Shown: positions 33,185-41,524 of the stretch, piece after piece
How positions within the stretch are numbered: position 1 is the first letter of the stretch
Layout: each line of letters opens with the position of its first letter
Source: Paenibacillus paridis
GTDB lineage: Bacteria; Bacillota; Bacilli; Paenibacillales; Paenibacillaceae
Direction: 5' to 3'
NCBI RefSeq assembly: GCF_006345825.1
Contig: NZ_VCIX01000090.1
Span: forward strand, 1 to 64,000
DNA length: 64,000 bases
The notes under the pieces: model-generated
What the model saw: only the letters and a program-made list of their open reading frames with translations
Told to the model about the DNA's origin: nothing
Database searches by the model: none
Program-made: the position numbers and the translations under genes

Positions 33185-34864
33185 ATGGACGATCAGAACA
33201 AAAAGGACTTTGATGATTTTTTTCGCAAAAAAGACGAAGAGCTTGGTGGGGCTGAAAACAGCGGAAACGAAATGAAAGCGGACTCGGATCTGACGAAGGA
33301 GGCTGCGGACCAATCGGCTAAGCCCTCTTACTACTATTCTTATGGCCCGTTCAAAGCCAATTCGCAGGAGAACGGTGCTTCTCCCTCGCCGGATCATGAG
33401 ATTGAAAGACCTAAGCTGATTCAGGACCAGCCTTACGGCAATACAGGCAGCTCTGCTTCTTCGTCCTTCAGCCAAGCGCCCGAAGGACAAGATGAATCGT
33501 ACAGCGAGCCGGCTCAGCCAGCGCCAAGAGCGCCGCAGCAGTCACAAATCCGCTCGTTTACGCCATCCCCGGCATCCTCCAAGGGGCCGTGGCAGGTACG
33601 TGAGCCTAAACGGACTTCCTTTAAATCGATGTTTATTTCGTTTCTTGCAGGCGTGCTGCTTGTAGGATCGCTGATGTATACGGCCGATATCAACAATTGG
33701 TTTACGAAGGAGCAAGCATTGACGGCTAATTCGCAGTCGAGCGGAAGCGGCGCTGGAACTGCGGCTTCCACGGGAACAACTAGCAATGGGGGAGCGGCTA
33801 CCGTTGCTGCAAGACCGGATAACATCGCGCAATTGTTCGAAACGGCAAGCCCTGCAGTCGTGAAGATCGAAACTTTCGTCAATACGGCGAAGCGCAGTAA
33901 TAGCGGAAGCATGCTGGACGACTCGTTTTTCCGCCAATTTTTTGGCGATAGCTACCCAGGCACTCAGCAGCCGGAGAGCGGTCAAGGTGAACAGGGGCAA
34001 ATGCAGCAATCAGGCATCGGTACCGGATTTTTCTTCGACGCGAGCGGCTATATTTTAACGAATCAGCATGTGATCGGTGAGTCGGATCAAATCAAGGTCA
34101 TCGTTCAAGGCTATGATGAGCCATTCACTGCCGAATTGCTAGGCTCAAGCTATGATTTGGATTTGGCTGTTCTCAAAGTAACAGGAGACAAAGCGTTCCC
34201 TACACTTCCGCTAGGAAATTCCGATAACATTAATATCGGCGATTGGGTAGTAGCGATCGGCAACCCATACGGATTTGACCATACGGTAACGGTAGGCGTA
34301 CTTAGCGCAAAAGAGCGTCCAATCGACATTCAGGATTCGGCGGGAGAGCGCAAATACGAGCACTTGCTGCAAACAGATGCTTCTATTAACCCTGGTAACT
34401 CGGGCGGTCCGCTGCTCAATGTAAACGGCGAGGTTGTTGGCATTAATACGGCAGTCAGCTCGCAGGCACAGGGCATTGGCTTTGCCATTCCGACAAGCAC
34501 GATTCAAGAGGTATTGGAGAACTTGAAAAACAACAAAGATATCCCTAAACCTGCAGTACCGTTCATCGGAGCTGAGCTGAGAGATGTTACTGAAGATATC
34601 GCGAAGCAGCTGAGCATGGATAAGGTTGAAGGCTCGATTGTACAAAATGTTTACTATAATTCACCGGCGTATCTAGGCGGCTTGCAGCAGTTTGATGTCA
34701 TTACAGGCATCGATGGCAAGAAATATGCCAATACGCAAGGGTTAATCGATGGAATTAAGGAAAAAGCGGTCGGCGATAAGATTCAATTGAACGTTATTCG
34801 TAAAGGCAGCGCCGTGAATGTCGAGGTTGAAATCGGCGACAAGAATACGTTTAATGCCGGATAA
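33185..34864 (+). CDS. htrA: HtrA-type membrane-anchored serine protease
   Basis: A 559-residue S1C protease for quality control outside the membrane. A long, charged and Ser/Pro-rich cytoplasmic region (1-140) precedes one membrane helix (about 147-166). The trypsin-like domain carries the triad H295 (LTNQHVIG), D326 (YDLDLAVLKV) and S406 (NPGNSGGPLL). A single PDZ domain follows (about 460-550, FIGAELRDV, then LGGLQQFDVITGIDG). ATG 33185 follows AAGGAGGAG. A terminator separates it from the two-component genes, as in the htrB/cssRS neighbourhood of B. subtilis. Confidence 0.95.
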   Translation: MDDQNKKDFDDFFRKKDEELGGAENSGNEMKADSDLTKEAADQSAKPSYYYSYGPFKANSQENGASPSPDHEIERPKLIQDQPYGNTGSSASSSFSQAPEGQDESYSEPAQPAPRAPQQSQIRSFTPSPASSKGPWQVREPKRTSFKSMFISFLAGVLLVGSLMYTADINNWFTKEQALTANSQSSGSGAGTAASTGTTSNGGAATVAARPDNIAQLFETASPAVVKIETFVNTAKRSNSGSMLDDSFFRQFFGDSYPGTQQPESGQGEQGQMQQSGIGTGFFFDASGYILTNQHVIGESDQIKVIVQGYDEPFTAELLGSSYDLDLAVLKVTGDKAFPTLPLGNSDNINIGDWVVAIGNPYGFDHTVTVGVLSAKERPIDIQDSAGERKYEHLLQTDASINPGNSGGPLLNVNGEVVGINTAVSSQAQGIGFAIPTSTIQEVLENLKNNKDIPKPAVPFIGAELRDVTEDIAKQLSMDKVEGSIVQNVYYNSPAYLGGLQQFDVITGIDGKKYANTQGLIDGIKEKAVGDKIQLNVIRKGSAVNVEVEIGDKNTFNAG

Positions 34865-34891
34865 GGCGTAACATTAGGAAGACATGTATGA

Positions 34892-34927
34892 AAAAAACGC
34901 AGAGAGACAGCAGGCTCTGCGTTTTTT
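34892..34927 (+). terminator. htrA terminator
   Basis: AAAAAACGCAGAG / GCTCTGCGTTTTTT hairpin flanked by A and T runs. Confidence 0.88.
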
Positions 34928-34952
34928 GTTGCAAATCAAGGGGGACAAGCAG

Positions 34953-35645
34953 ATGAGACAGCATATTGTAGTGGTCGATGACGATGATAAAATTATTTCA
35001 TTATTAAGAAGAAGCCTTGCCTTTGAAGGCTATGAGGTAACGACGGCTTCCAATGGCATGGAGGGGCTTAAAGTGCTCCTGAAGACGGAGCCGGATTTAC
35101 TTATTCTCGATGTAATGATGCCGCAGGTGGACGGCTGGGAAGTGTGCAGGCGCGTCCGCGAGAGCGGCAGCACGGTTCCGATCATGATGCTTACGGCCAA
35201 GGATGATGTCATTGACCGGGTGAAAGGTCTTGATCTTGGCGCCGATGATTATCTGGTTAAGCCATTCGCGCTCGAGGAGCTGCTGGCAAGAGCGCGCGCA
35301 TTGCTGCGCCGCAAATCCGATAAGATCGAGCAATCGAGCAATCAGCTGCTTTACGAGGATTTGATTCTTGATATGGATGCACGTGAAGCTATACGGTCCG
35401 GACGGCGAATCGAGCTGACGTCTAAGGAGTATGACTTGCTGCTCCTGTTTATGCAAAACCCTCGCCGCGTGCTTACGCGCGATGCCATTATGGAAAAAAT
35501 TTGGGGTTATGACTTCAGCGGGGAATCTAACGTATTAGAGGTCTACATCGCGATGCTGCGCCAAAAGGTAGAGGACGGAGGCAAAAACCGGCTTATCCAG
35601 ACGGTTCGCGGCACCGGCTATGTGCTTCGCGGAGAGGCAGGTTAA
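34953..35645 (+). CDS. OmpR-family response regulator (CssR-like by position)
   Basis: A 230-residue winged-helix regulator. The receiver has acidic residues at 9-11, phosphorylation site D53 (ILDVMMPQVD) and K102 (LVKPF). The DNA-binding domain (about 130-226) has ELTSKEYDLLLLFMQNP and the C-terminal IQTVRGTGYVLRG. I place the start at ATG 34953 behind AAGGGGGA; the longer frame starts inside the htrA terminator. Partner kinase follows after 4 bp. Lying directly behind htrA, it probably serves secretion stress like CssR, but that is inference. Confidence 0.93.
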   Translation: MRQHIVVVDDDDKIISLLRRSLAFEGYEVTTASNGMEGLKVLLKTEPDLLILDVMMPQVDGWEVCRRVRESGSTVPIMMLTAKDDVIDRVKGLDLGADDYLVKPFALEELLARARALLRRKSDKIEQSSNQLLYEDLILDMDAREAIRSGRRIELTSKEYDLLLLFMQNPRRVLTRDAIMEKIWGYDFSGESNVLEVYIAMLRQKVEDGGKNRLIQTVRGTGYVLRGEAG

Positions 35646-35649
35646 GCAT

Positions 35650-37173
35650 ATGTCCATTCGGCTTAGGCTAACGCTTTGGTATTCGGGCTTGCTTGCGGTT
35701 ACGATGATCGTTTTTGGAATTTGCATTTATATCTTTGTGAATTGGAACACGTATGCGGAAATCAAGCAGCAGATTCGGACCCAGGATAGTAAAATTGAAG
35801 TTATCGGGGCTACCAATTTTTACGATCAATCGGTTTTGGTAGTAGGGCCTCAATTTCGGCTTGATAAAAAAGACATGTTCATTCAATTGGTAAACTATAA
35901 GGAAAAAGCAATATCTCAATCCGATAACTTTCCATATGATTTTACAATTCCCTATCCCGATGCCAAAACAAATCCAAAAGAGCGTTTTGTAAAAACCCAC
36001 ATTGAACTTAATGGTAATAAATATGCAATGCTTACTTATCAACGACCTGTTTATTTGGAAAAGGACAATAGCTTATTAGGCTTGGTTCAGATTGGCGTCT
36101 TTTCTTATAATGAGGAACGATATCTTACCGGGCTTCGAACCATTCTTATATTTTCATCCTTGGTCGTTGTCCTAATCGCCTTCACCGTAGGCCTCTTTAT
36201 TGCGCGCCAAGCGCTTCGTCCGATTGAGCGCGTGATTCGCTCTACCGAGCAAATTGAGAATGGCGCTGATCTCAGCGTACGGATACCGGCGATGGGACCG
36301 AAGGATGAAATCGGCAGGCTTGTCAGCACGCTGAACGTCATGCTAGCCCGTCTGGAGATGGCCTATAACGAGCTGGATGAAGCGTACAAAGCGCAGCGCC
36401 GATTCGTATCCGATGCTTCGCATGAGCTGCGGACGCCGCTCACGACCATTCGCGGCAATATTGAGCTGCTGGAGCGGATGTGGACGAAGGTGAGGGAGAC
36501 CAACGAGAACTCCAGCATGGGGGAGTGGCTGCCGCTCGATCTGGACCGCTGGGAAATGTCCAAGGAATCGATGAGCGATATTTCGGCTGAAGCGACGCGC
36601 ATGAGCACGCTGGTCAATGATTTGCTAGCGCTTGCGAGAGCCGATGCGGGTTATACGATGGAGAAAACGCCGCTTGATCTTCTTCCGCTTACGGAAGAGG
36701 TTGTGCGCAGAGCGCATTTGCTTCCGCGTACGGCTGCGTGGAATGTGGGCGATCTGTCGGCGCTGGAGGAAGTTCGCGTCAACGCCAACCACAATTATTT
36801 GCAGCAGCTGCTGTTTATTTTTATTGAGAATGCCTTTAAGTATACGCAAGAGGGTTCGATCGAGCTTAGTGCGATTCGGAAAGAAAATCAGATCGGCTTC
36901 GTAGTGGAGGATACCGGCATCGGGATGAACCCTGAGGAAATTCCGCATATCTTCGATCGGTTTTACCGCGCGGACGAATCCAGAGGCGTTACCGTGGGAA
37001 CCGGGCTTGGATTATCGATTGCCAAATGGATTATTGACGAGCATCAAGGCTCGGTAGAAGTGACCACGCGGGAGGGTCACGGGACGAAGTTTACGATCTG
37101 GCTGCCAATAACCTTTTCTGACGCGTCTCATTCGTCTATAATAGTAGCAACGGATGAAATGAAGAAATTATGA
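35650..37173 (+). CDS. HAMP-containing sensor histidine kinase (CssS-like by position)
   Basis: A 507-residue membrane kinase. Membrane helices at about 9-30 and 162-185 flank a ~130-residue external sensor domain. Then HAMP (about 186-238), the dimerisation helix with H258 (VSDASHELRTPLTTIRG) and an HATPase domain (VNANHNYLQQLLFIFIENA, DTGIGM, GTGLGLSI). ATG 35650 is preceded by CGGAGAGGCAGG inside the end of the regulator gene. With its partner regulator it probably responds to misfolded exported proteins, judging only by the adjacent htrA. Confidence 0.93.
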   Translation: MSIRLRLTLWYSGLLAVTMIVFGICIYIFVNWNTYAEIKQQIRTQDSKIEVIGATNFYDQSVLVVGPQFRLDKKDMFIQLVNYKEKAISQSDNFPYDFTIPYPDAKTNPKERFVKTHIELNGNKYAMLTYQRPVYLEKDNSLLGLVQIGVFSYNEERYLTGLRTILIFSSLVVVLIAFTVGLFIARQALRPIERVIRSTEQIENGADLSVRIPAMGPKDEIGRLVSTLNVMLARLEMAYNELDEAYKAQRRFVSDASHELRTPLTTIRGNIELLERMWTKVRETNENSSMGEWLPLDLDRWEMSKESMSDISAEATRMSTLVNDLLALARADAGYTMEKTPLDLLPLTEEVVRRAHLLPRTAAWNVGDLSALEEVRVNANHNYLQQLLFIFIENAFKYTQEGSIELSAIRKENQIGFVVEDTGIGMNPEEIPHIFDRFYRADESRGVTVGTGLGLSIAKWIIDEHQGSVEVTTREGHGTKFTIWLPITFSDASHSSIIVATDEMKKL

Positions 37174-37210
37174 TTATGACGCATATCCGGTCAGAAAGCA
37201 GGTGCAAGGA

Positions 37211-38197
37211 ATGGAAATCGTTAGAATATCACCGCGCGGCTATTGCTATGGCGTCGTCGATGCGATGGTGCTGGCTTTGCAGACGGTCAAAAACCTGGAG
37301 CTGCCCCGCCCTATCTATATATTAGGCATGATTGTTCATAATGCCCACGTCACTGAGGCTTTCGAGAAGGAAGGCGTCATTACGCTTGATGGCGCCAACC
37401 GACTTGATATTTTGGATCAAATCGAGCAAGGCACCGTTATATTCACGGCTCATGGCGTATCCCCTGAGGTACGCGAGCGCGCTCGCGAGAAGGGCTTGTC
37501 CGTTGTTGACGCCACATGTCCGGACGTAACCAGGACCCATGATTTGATTCGCGCAAAATCAGCGGAAGGCTATCATATTATTTATATTGGCAAGAAGGGC
37601 CATCCGGAACCGGAGGGTGCGATTGGCGTTGCGCCGGATCAGGTTCATTTGATTGAGCGTGAAGAGGAGATTGCTTCGCTTAGCATCCCGGAAGGGAAGA
37701 TTTTGATTACAAACCAAACGACCATGTCGCAGTGGGATATTCGCCATATTATTAGCCAACTGCAGGAACGTTATCCGACAGCAGAGGTGCATAACGAGAT
37801 TTGCCTAGCGACACAGGTTCGTCAAGAAGCGGTCGCCGAGCAGGCTGGCGAAGCCCAACTCTGTATCGTTGTCGGCGATCCGCGCAGCAACAACTCGAAC
37901 AGGCTAGCCCAGGTTTCTGAGGAAATTGCTGGCGTGAGAGCATATCGTGTATCCGATGTATCCGAAATTGAGCAGGAGTGGCTAAAAGGAGTCGATCGGG
38001 TGGCTGTAACATCCGGTGCTTCGACACCAACCCCTCTGACGAAAGAAGTCATTACGTATTTGGAGCAATATGACCACAACAATCCTGATACTTGGGAAAT
38101 CCGCCGTACGGTGAACATGAATAAGCTGCTCCCGAATGTTCGGGTCAAGTCGGCAAGCACGGACTCCACTACTGCAACGGCAGTGAAGCCGGAATAG
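37211..38197 (+). CDS. ispH: 4-hydroxy-3-methylbut-2-enyl diphosphate reductase
   Basis: A 328-residue IspH, the last enzyme of the MEP isoprenoid pathway, giving IPP and DMAPP. The three cluster cysteines are C12 (RGYCYGV), C103 (DATCPDV) and C198 (NEICLAT). Substrate-binding histidines lie in IVHNAH (H43), TAHGVS (H81) and GKKGHPE (H131), and GDPRSNNSNRL is typical of the third domain. I chose ATG 37211, with AGGTG upstream, over an in-frame GTG at 37202 that overlaps that site. Confidence 0.96.
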   Translation: MEIVRISPRGYCYGVVDAMVLALQTVKNLELPRPIYILGMIVHNAHVTEAFEKEGVITLDGANRLDILDQIEQGTVIFTAHGVSPEVRERAREKGLSVVDATCPDVTRTHDLIRAKSAEGYHIIYIGKKGHPEPEGAIGVAPDQVHLIEREEEIASLSIPEGKILITNQTTMSQWDIRHIISQLQERYPTAEVHNEICLATQVRQEAVAEQAGEAQLCIVVGDPRSNNSNRLAQVSEEIAGVRAYRVSDVSEIEQEWLKGVDRVAVTSGASTPTPLTKEVITYLEQYDHNNPDTWEIRRTVNMNKLLPNVRVKSASTDSTTATAVKPE

Positions 38198-38287
38198 TTG
38201 AGGCTGAAACGCAGGAGGGGAAATGTAGGTTTGCATGAGAGCAGATTCATGCGGAATACGTTTTCCCTCTTTTTTTTGGCAAATGGG

Positions 38288-38316
38288 TTGACGGGACTCG
38301 CATCTTCTTGTATATT
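38288..38316 (+). promoter_or_regulatory. Sigma-A promoter of the DAHP synthase gene
   Basis: TTGACG, 17-bp spacer, TATATT. It predicts a start near 38323 and a ~170-nt leader. Confidence 0.78.
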
Positions 38317-38331
38317 TACTTTAGTGGTTAA

Positions 38332-38395
38332 AAGCATAAAAGCTACGAAGCATAAAAGCTATAAAGCGTATAAGCGTTGAAGCGCGAATAGGAAA
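38332..38395. repeat. 16-bp tandem repeat in the DAHP synthase leader
   Basis: Four successive 16-bp units each starting AAGC: AAGCATAAAAGCTACG, AAGCATAAAAGCTATA, AAGCGTATAAGCGTTG and a diverged fourth. It lies immediately downstream of the predicted transcript start. Confidence 0.75.
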
Positions 38396-38494
38396 CATAA
38401 ATGGATGCTTGAAAGCTAAGCCTTGCCTCATATGACCAAGCCTGTACTTATGAAATAAGCATAGTATTACAAAAAAATATTAGGAGTGATCCCT

Positions 38495-39556
38495 ATGATC
38501 GTTATTACGAATGCAAGTATTGCTGATGAGCGGATAAATGAAATTGTTGCCCATATTGAAAGAGCCGGCGTTCAAGCCCATGTATCGAAAGGCACAGACC
38601 GTACGGTAATCGGCATCATTGGCCAGGCTGAGCCTACGCTTGCGGAGCATTTGCGCCAGATGAAGGGCGTTGAGAATGTAATTAAAATTTCTAAATCCTA
38701 TAAACTTGCAAGCCGTGACTTCCATCCCGACGATACCGTAATCGATATTAAAGGCGTAAAGATCGGCGGAAGCAACCTCGTTATTATGGGTGGCCCGTGC
38801 GCGGTGGAAACGCCGGAGCAAATCGATGAGATTGCCCGTTTGGTGAAAGCGGCTGGCGGCCAGGTATTGCGCGGAGGCGCGTTTAAACCGCGTACAGGGC
38901 CGTACAGCTTCCAAGGCGTAGGCGTAGAAGGTTTAGTCATGATGGCGGAAGCAGGGAAGAAGCATGGGCTTCTGACGATCACGGAGGTTATGACGCCCGA
39001 ATATGTCGATGTATGCGCGGAATATGCGGATATCCTTCAGGTCGGCACTCGCAACATGCAAAACTTCGATTTGCTGCGCAAGCTGGGCACGATCCAGACG
39101 CCTGTTTTGTTGAAACGCGGATTCAGCTCTACGTATGATGAATTCCTAAACGCTGCGGAATACATCCTTGCCGGCGGAAACCCGAATGTTATGCTTTGTG
39201 AGCGGGGAATCCGAACGTTTGAGACCTACACGCGCAACACGCTCGATTTGTCAGCTATTCCTGTGCTGCAGTCGCTCAGCCATTTGCCGGTCATCTCGGA
39301 TCCAAGCCATGGTACGGGACGCCGAGAGCTGGTTGAGCCTATGTCCAAGGCATCGGTGGCTGCCGGTGCGAACGGCTTGATCGTTGAAATGCATACGGAC
39401 CCTGACAACTCGATGACAGGAGACGGGGTGCAATCGTTGTTCCCTGATCAGTTCGCAAACCTGCTGAAGGACCTTGAACAGCTTGCTCCAATCGTTGGCA
39501 AGCAGTTCGATACGCCTAAAGCGCCAGCCGAAGCCTTCAAAGAATGGAAAATTTAA
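38495..39556 (+). CDS. aroF: 3-deoxy-7-phosphoheptulonate synthase with N-terminal regulatory domain
   Basis: A 353-residue type I-beta DAHP synthase that starts the shikimate pathway by condensing PEP and erythrose 4-phosphate. Residues 1-75 form a ferredoxin-like regulatory domain like that of the Thermotoga enzyme, which confers feedback control by Tyr/Phe. The barrel follows, with MGGPCAVE, RGGAFKPRTGPYSFQG, QVGTRNMQNF, LLKRG and SDPSHGTGRRE. There is no fused chorismate mutase, unlike B. subtilis AroA. ATG 38495 lies 7 bp after AGGAG; a GTG at 38486 overlaps that site. Confidence 0.95.
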   Translation: MIVITNASIADERINEIVAHIERAGVQAHVSKGTDRTVIGIIGQAEPTLAEHLRQMKGVENVIKISKSYKLASRDFHPDDTVIDIKGVKIGGSNLVIMGGPCAVETPEQIDEIARLVKAAGGQVLRGGAFKPRTGPYSFQGVGVEGLVMMAEAGKKHGLLTITEVMTPEYVDVCAEYADILQVGTRNMQNFDLLRKLGTIQTPVLLKRGFSSTYDEFLNAAEYILAGGNPNVMLCERGIRTFETYTRNTLDLSAIPVLQSLSHLPVISDPSHGTGRRELVEPMSKASVAAGANGLIVEMHTDPDNSMTGDGVQSLFPDQFANLLKDLEQLAPIVGKQFDTPKAPAEAFKEWKI

Positions 39557-39570
39557 TCAATCTAACATCA

Positions 39571-39609
39571 AAGAGCCCTGCCATCGAAAGATGGCGGAGC
39601 TCTTTTTTT
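39571..39609 (+). terminator. DAHP synthase terminator
   Basis: AAGAGCCCTGCCATC, GAAA loop, GATGGCGGAGCTCTT, then TTTTT. Confidence 0.92.
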
Positions 39610-39624
39610 CATTTGGCAGCATGG

Positions 39625-39690
39625 CCATGTAATAGCTTACATGGAAAAAACCGCTAAACCCTAGATATGCAAGGGCTGCGCGGTTTTCGC
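39625..39690. other. Palindrome and hairpin upstream of glnA
   Basis: CCATGTAATAGCTTACATGG (39625-39644) is an inverted repeat with 8-bp arms and a 4-bp centre. Next comes AAAACCGC ... GCGGTTTT (about 39647-39687) with an inner CCCT / AGGG, which looks like an extra terminator. The palindrome half-sites TGTAA / TTACA match the GlnR/TnrA half-sites, but the spacing (4 instead of 7) does not. Confidence 0.5.
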
Positions 39691-39712
39691 CCTTCCTTTA
39701 TAGGCGGAATTG

Positions 39713-39726
39713 TGAACAACTGTTCA
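39713..39726. promoter_or_regulatory. TGAACA-N2-TGTTCA inverted repeat
   Basis: TGAACAACTGTTCA lies 50 bp upstream of the glnA -35. Its core is GAAC-N4-GTTC, the skeleton of the Gram-positive LexA box, though the inner bases fit only in part. Confidence 0.4.
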
Positions 39727-39730
39727 AACT

Positions 39731-39747
39731 TGTAAGTATAGCTTACA
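39731..39747. promoter_or_regulatory. GlnR/TnrA box upstream of glnA
   Basis: TGTAAGTATAGCTTACA is an exact match to TGTNAN7TNACA, the site recognised by GlnR and TnrA in Bacilli. A half-site repeat (CTTACATAGCTA at 39742 and again at 39764) follows 22 bp on, two helical turns away. Confidence 0.82.
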
Positions 39748-39775
39748 TAGCTACAAAAAATACCTTACATAGCTA

Positions 39776-39805
39776 TTGACGGAGATTGAAGGCTAGTTTT
39801 ATAAT
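39776..39805 (+). promoter_or_regulatory. Sigma-A promoter of glnA
   Basis: TTGACG, 18-bp spacer, TATAAT; start expected near 39812, leaving a ~73-nt leader. Confidence 0.8.
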
Positions 39806-39830
39806 AACGACATGGATTTGGAGCAATAAT

Positions 39831-39847
39831 TGAACAATACCTGTTCA
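39831..39847. promoter_or_regulatory. TGAACA-N5-TGTTCA inverted repeat in the glnA leader
   Basis: TTGAACA / TGTTCAA arms around ATACC lie just downstream of the predicted start. It repeats the motif found at 39713-39726 on the other side of the promoter. Confidence 0.4.
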
Positions 39848-39884
39848 ACACTACGCTAATGTTCGGAAATGGAGGAAATTATTA

Positions 39885-41309
39885 ATGTCAGTTCAAAACG
39901 TATTGGACAATATTAAAGAAAACAGCATTATGTTTGTAGATTTCCGCTTCGTGGATCTTCTAGGTCATGCACACCACATCACGCTGCCAGCAGCTGAGGT
40001 AGATGCAGATACTTTCGTAAACGGGGTAGCTTTTGACGGTTCTTCCATCCACGGCTTCCGTGGTATCGAGAATTCCGATATGGTTATGATTCCAGATACA
40101 GAATCCGTATTTATCGATCCTTTCACAGACCACCCTACACTGAACATTATGTGTAATATTCATACACCTGAAGGCGAACGCTATGACCGCGATCCGCGCA
40201 GCATCGCTCAGAAGGCTGAAGAGTTTCTTCAAACGACTGGCGTTGGTACGACAGCATTTTTCGCACCAGAGCCTGAATTCTTTATTTTCGACGAAGTTCG
40301 CTATGAAAGCTCCATGAATGCATCTTCTTATGTTGTTGAATCGGAAGAAGCAGGCTGGAACACGAACCGCAAAGAAGAAGGCGGCAACCTTGGCTCCAAA
40401 ATTCCGGTAAAAGGCGGTTACGTTCCAGTAGCGCCTGTTGATTCCCAACAAGATATCCGCAGCGAAATGGTTCGCCTTTTGCAAGAATCGGGTCTTCGCG
40501 TTGAGCGTCATCACCATGAAGTAGCAACAGCGGGTCAAGCAGAAATCAACTTCCGCTTCGATACGTTGACTAAAACAGCAGACAACCTGATGAAATTCAA
40601 ATATATCATTCATAACACGGCTCGCCAATACGGCAAAACAGCAACATTCATGCCTAAGCCGCTTTTCGGCGACAACGGTAGCGGTATGCACGTTCATACT
40701 TCGATCTTCAATGGCGACGAGCCTTTGTTCTACGATAAAGGTGCGTATGCTAACCTTAGCGAAATGGCAATGCACTACATCGGCGGCGTGCTTTACCACG
40801 CACCGGCTCTAATCGCGATCACTAACCCAAGCACAAACTCGTTCAAACGTCTTGTGCCTGGCTACGAAGCTCCAGTTAACCTTGTGTTCTCTAAAGGTAA
40901 CCGTTCGGCAGCGATTCGTATTCCAATCGCGGCTGTAACGCCGAAGGGCTGTCGTATCGAGTTCCGTACACCGGATAACACGGCTAACCCTTACCTGGCA
41001 TTCGCAGCGATGCTTCTTGCTGGTCTTGACGGAATTAAGCGCAAGCTTGATCCAGTCGCTCTGGGCTATGGTCCTTTCGACAAAAACATTTATGAATTGC
41101 CGGAAGAAGAGAAAAAAGAAATTCGCAGCGTGCCTGGTACGCTTGACGAAGCGCTTAACGCTCTTGAAGCAGATTCCGATTTCTTGACAGAAAGCGGCGT
41201 GTTCACGAAAGATTTCATCGAGAACTACGTAGCAATCAAACGCCAAGAAGCGAAAGCTGTTGCCATCCGCATTCATCCGCACGAGTTCAGCCTTTACTAC
41301 GATTGCTAA
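39885..41309 (+). CDS. glnA: Type I glutamine synthetase of the GSI-beta class
   Basis: A 474-residue enzyme that makes glutamine from glutamate, ammonia and ATP. It is about 30 residues longer than the GSI-alpha enzyme of B. subtilis (444 aa). It carries the GSI-beta insertion (about 139-190, with AGWNTNRKEEGGN and VKGGYVPVAPVDSQQD). Y403 in DKNIYELPEEE aligns with the tyrosine adenylylated in E. coli GlnA. Catalytic stretches FFAPEPEFF, AGQAEINF, NGSGMHVH and NRSAAIRIP are intact. ATG 39885 follows AAATGGAGG. No glnR precedes it. A GlnR/TnrA box lies upstream. Confidence 0.95.
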   Translation: MSVQNVLDNIKENSIMFVDFRFVDLLGHAHHITLPAAEVDADTFVNGVAFDGSSIHGFRGIENSDMVMIPDTESVFIDPFTDHPTLNIMCNIHTPEGERYDRDPRSIAQKAEEFLQTTGVGTTAFFAPEPEFFIFDEVRYESSMNASSYVVESEEAGWNTNRKEEGGNLGSKIPVKGGYVPVAPVDSQQDIRSEMVRLLQESGLRVERHHHEVATAGQAEINFRFDTLTKTADNLMKFKYIIHNTARQYGKTATFMPKPLFGDNGSGMHVHTSIFNGDEPLFYDKGAYANLSEMAMHYIGGVLYHAPALIAITNPSTNSFKRLVPGYEAPVNLVFSKGNRSAAIRIPIAAVTPKGCRIEFRTPDNTANPYLAFAAMLLAGLDGIKRKLDPVALGYGPFDKNIYELPEEEKKEIRSVPGTLDEALNALEADSDFLTESGVFTKDFIENYVAIKRQEAKAVAIRIHPHEFSLYYDC

Positions 41310-41328
41310 TCTAATTGTTAAGAAATAT

Positions 41329-41360
41329 AAGAAACGGGTCCCTCAGGGACCCGTTTCTTT
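41329..41360 (+). terminator. glnA terminator
   Basis: AAGAAACGGGTCCC, TCA loop, GGGACCCGTTTCTT: a 14-bp stem followed by a T-rich end. Confidence 0.9.
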
Positions 41361-41410
41361 GTGTATTGTAAACAAATGATGAACGAAAACCGAATGTTTA
41401 ATGTTAATTT

Positions 41411-41417
41411 TTCGACA
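41411..41417. promoter_or_regulatory. Spo0A-box-like sequence upstream of serC
   Basis: TTCGACA is the exact complement of the core 0A box TGTCGAA, 39 bp upstream of the serC -35; TTCGACT follows 4 bp later. A seven-base match may be chance. Confidence 0.25.
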
Positions 41418-41455
41418 TACGTTCGACTTTTTGTTGTCAGATATGCGAAATACAC

Positions 41456-41484
41456 TTGATGCGAACCTTCAAAATTGCTATCAT
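41456..41484 (+). promoter_or_regulatory. Sigma-A promoter of serC
   Basis: TTGATG, 17-bp spacer, TATCAT; transcript start near 41491 and a ~34-nt leader. Confidence 0.75.
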
Positions 41485-41524
41485 AACCATAGCATATATA
41501 AAGAAACAGAGGTGGGTATCCAAG

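Noticed and set aside
39960..40799. 279-residue open frame on the minus strand within glnA
   Set aside because: An antisense shadow caused by the strong codon bias of glnA; composition is unlike a real protein.
41321..41331. GAAATATAAG close to the glnA terminator, the same 10 bases as the hairpin repeat
   Set aside because: No matching TATATTTC arm or GGATA loop nearby, so I regard it as chance.
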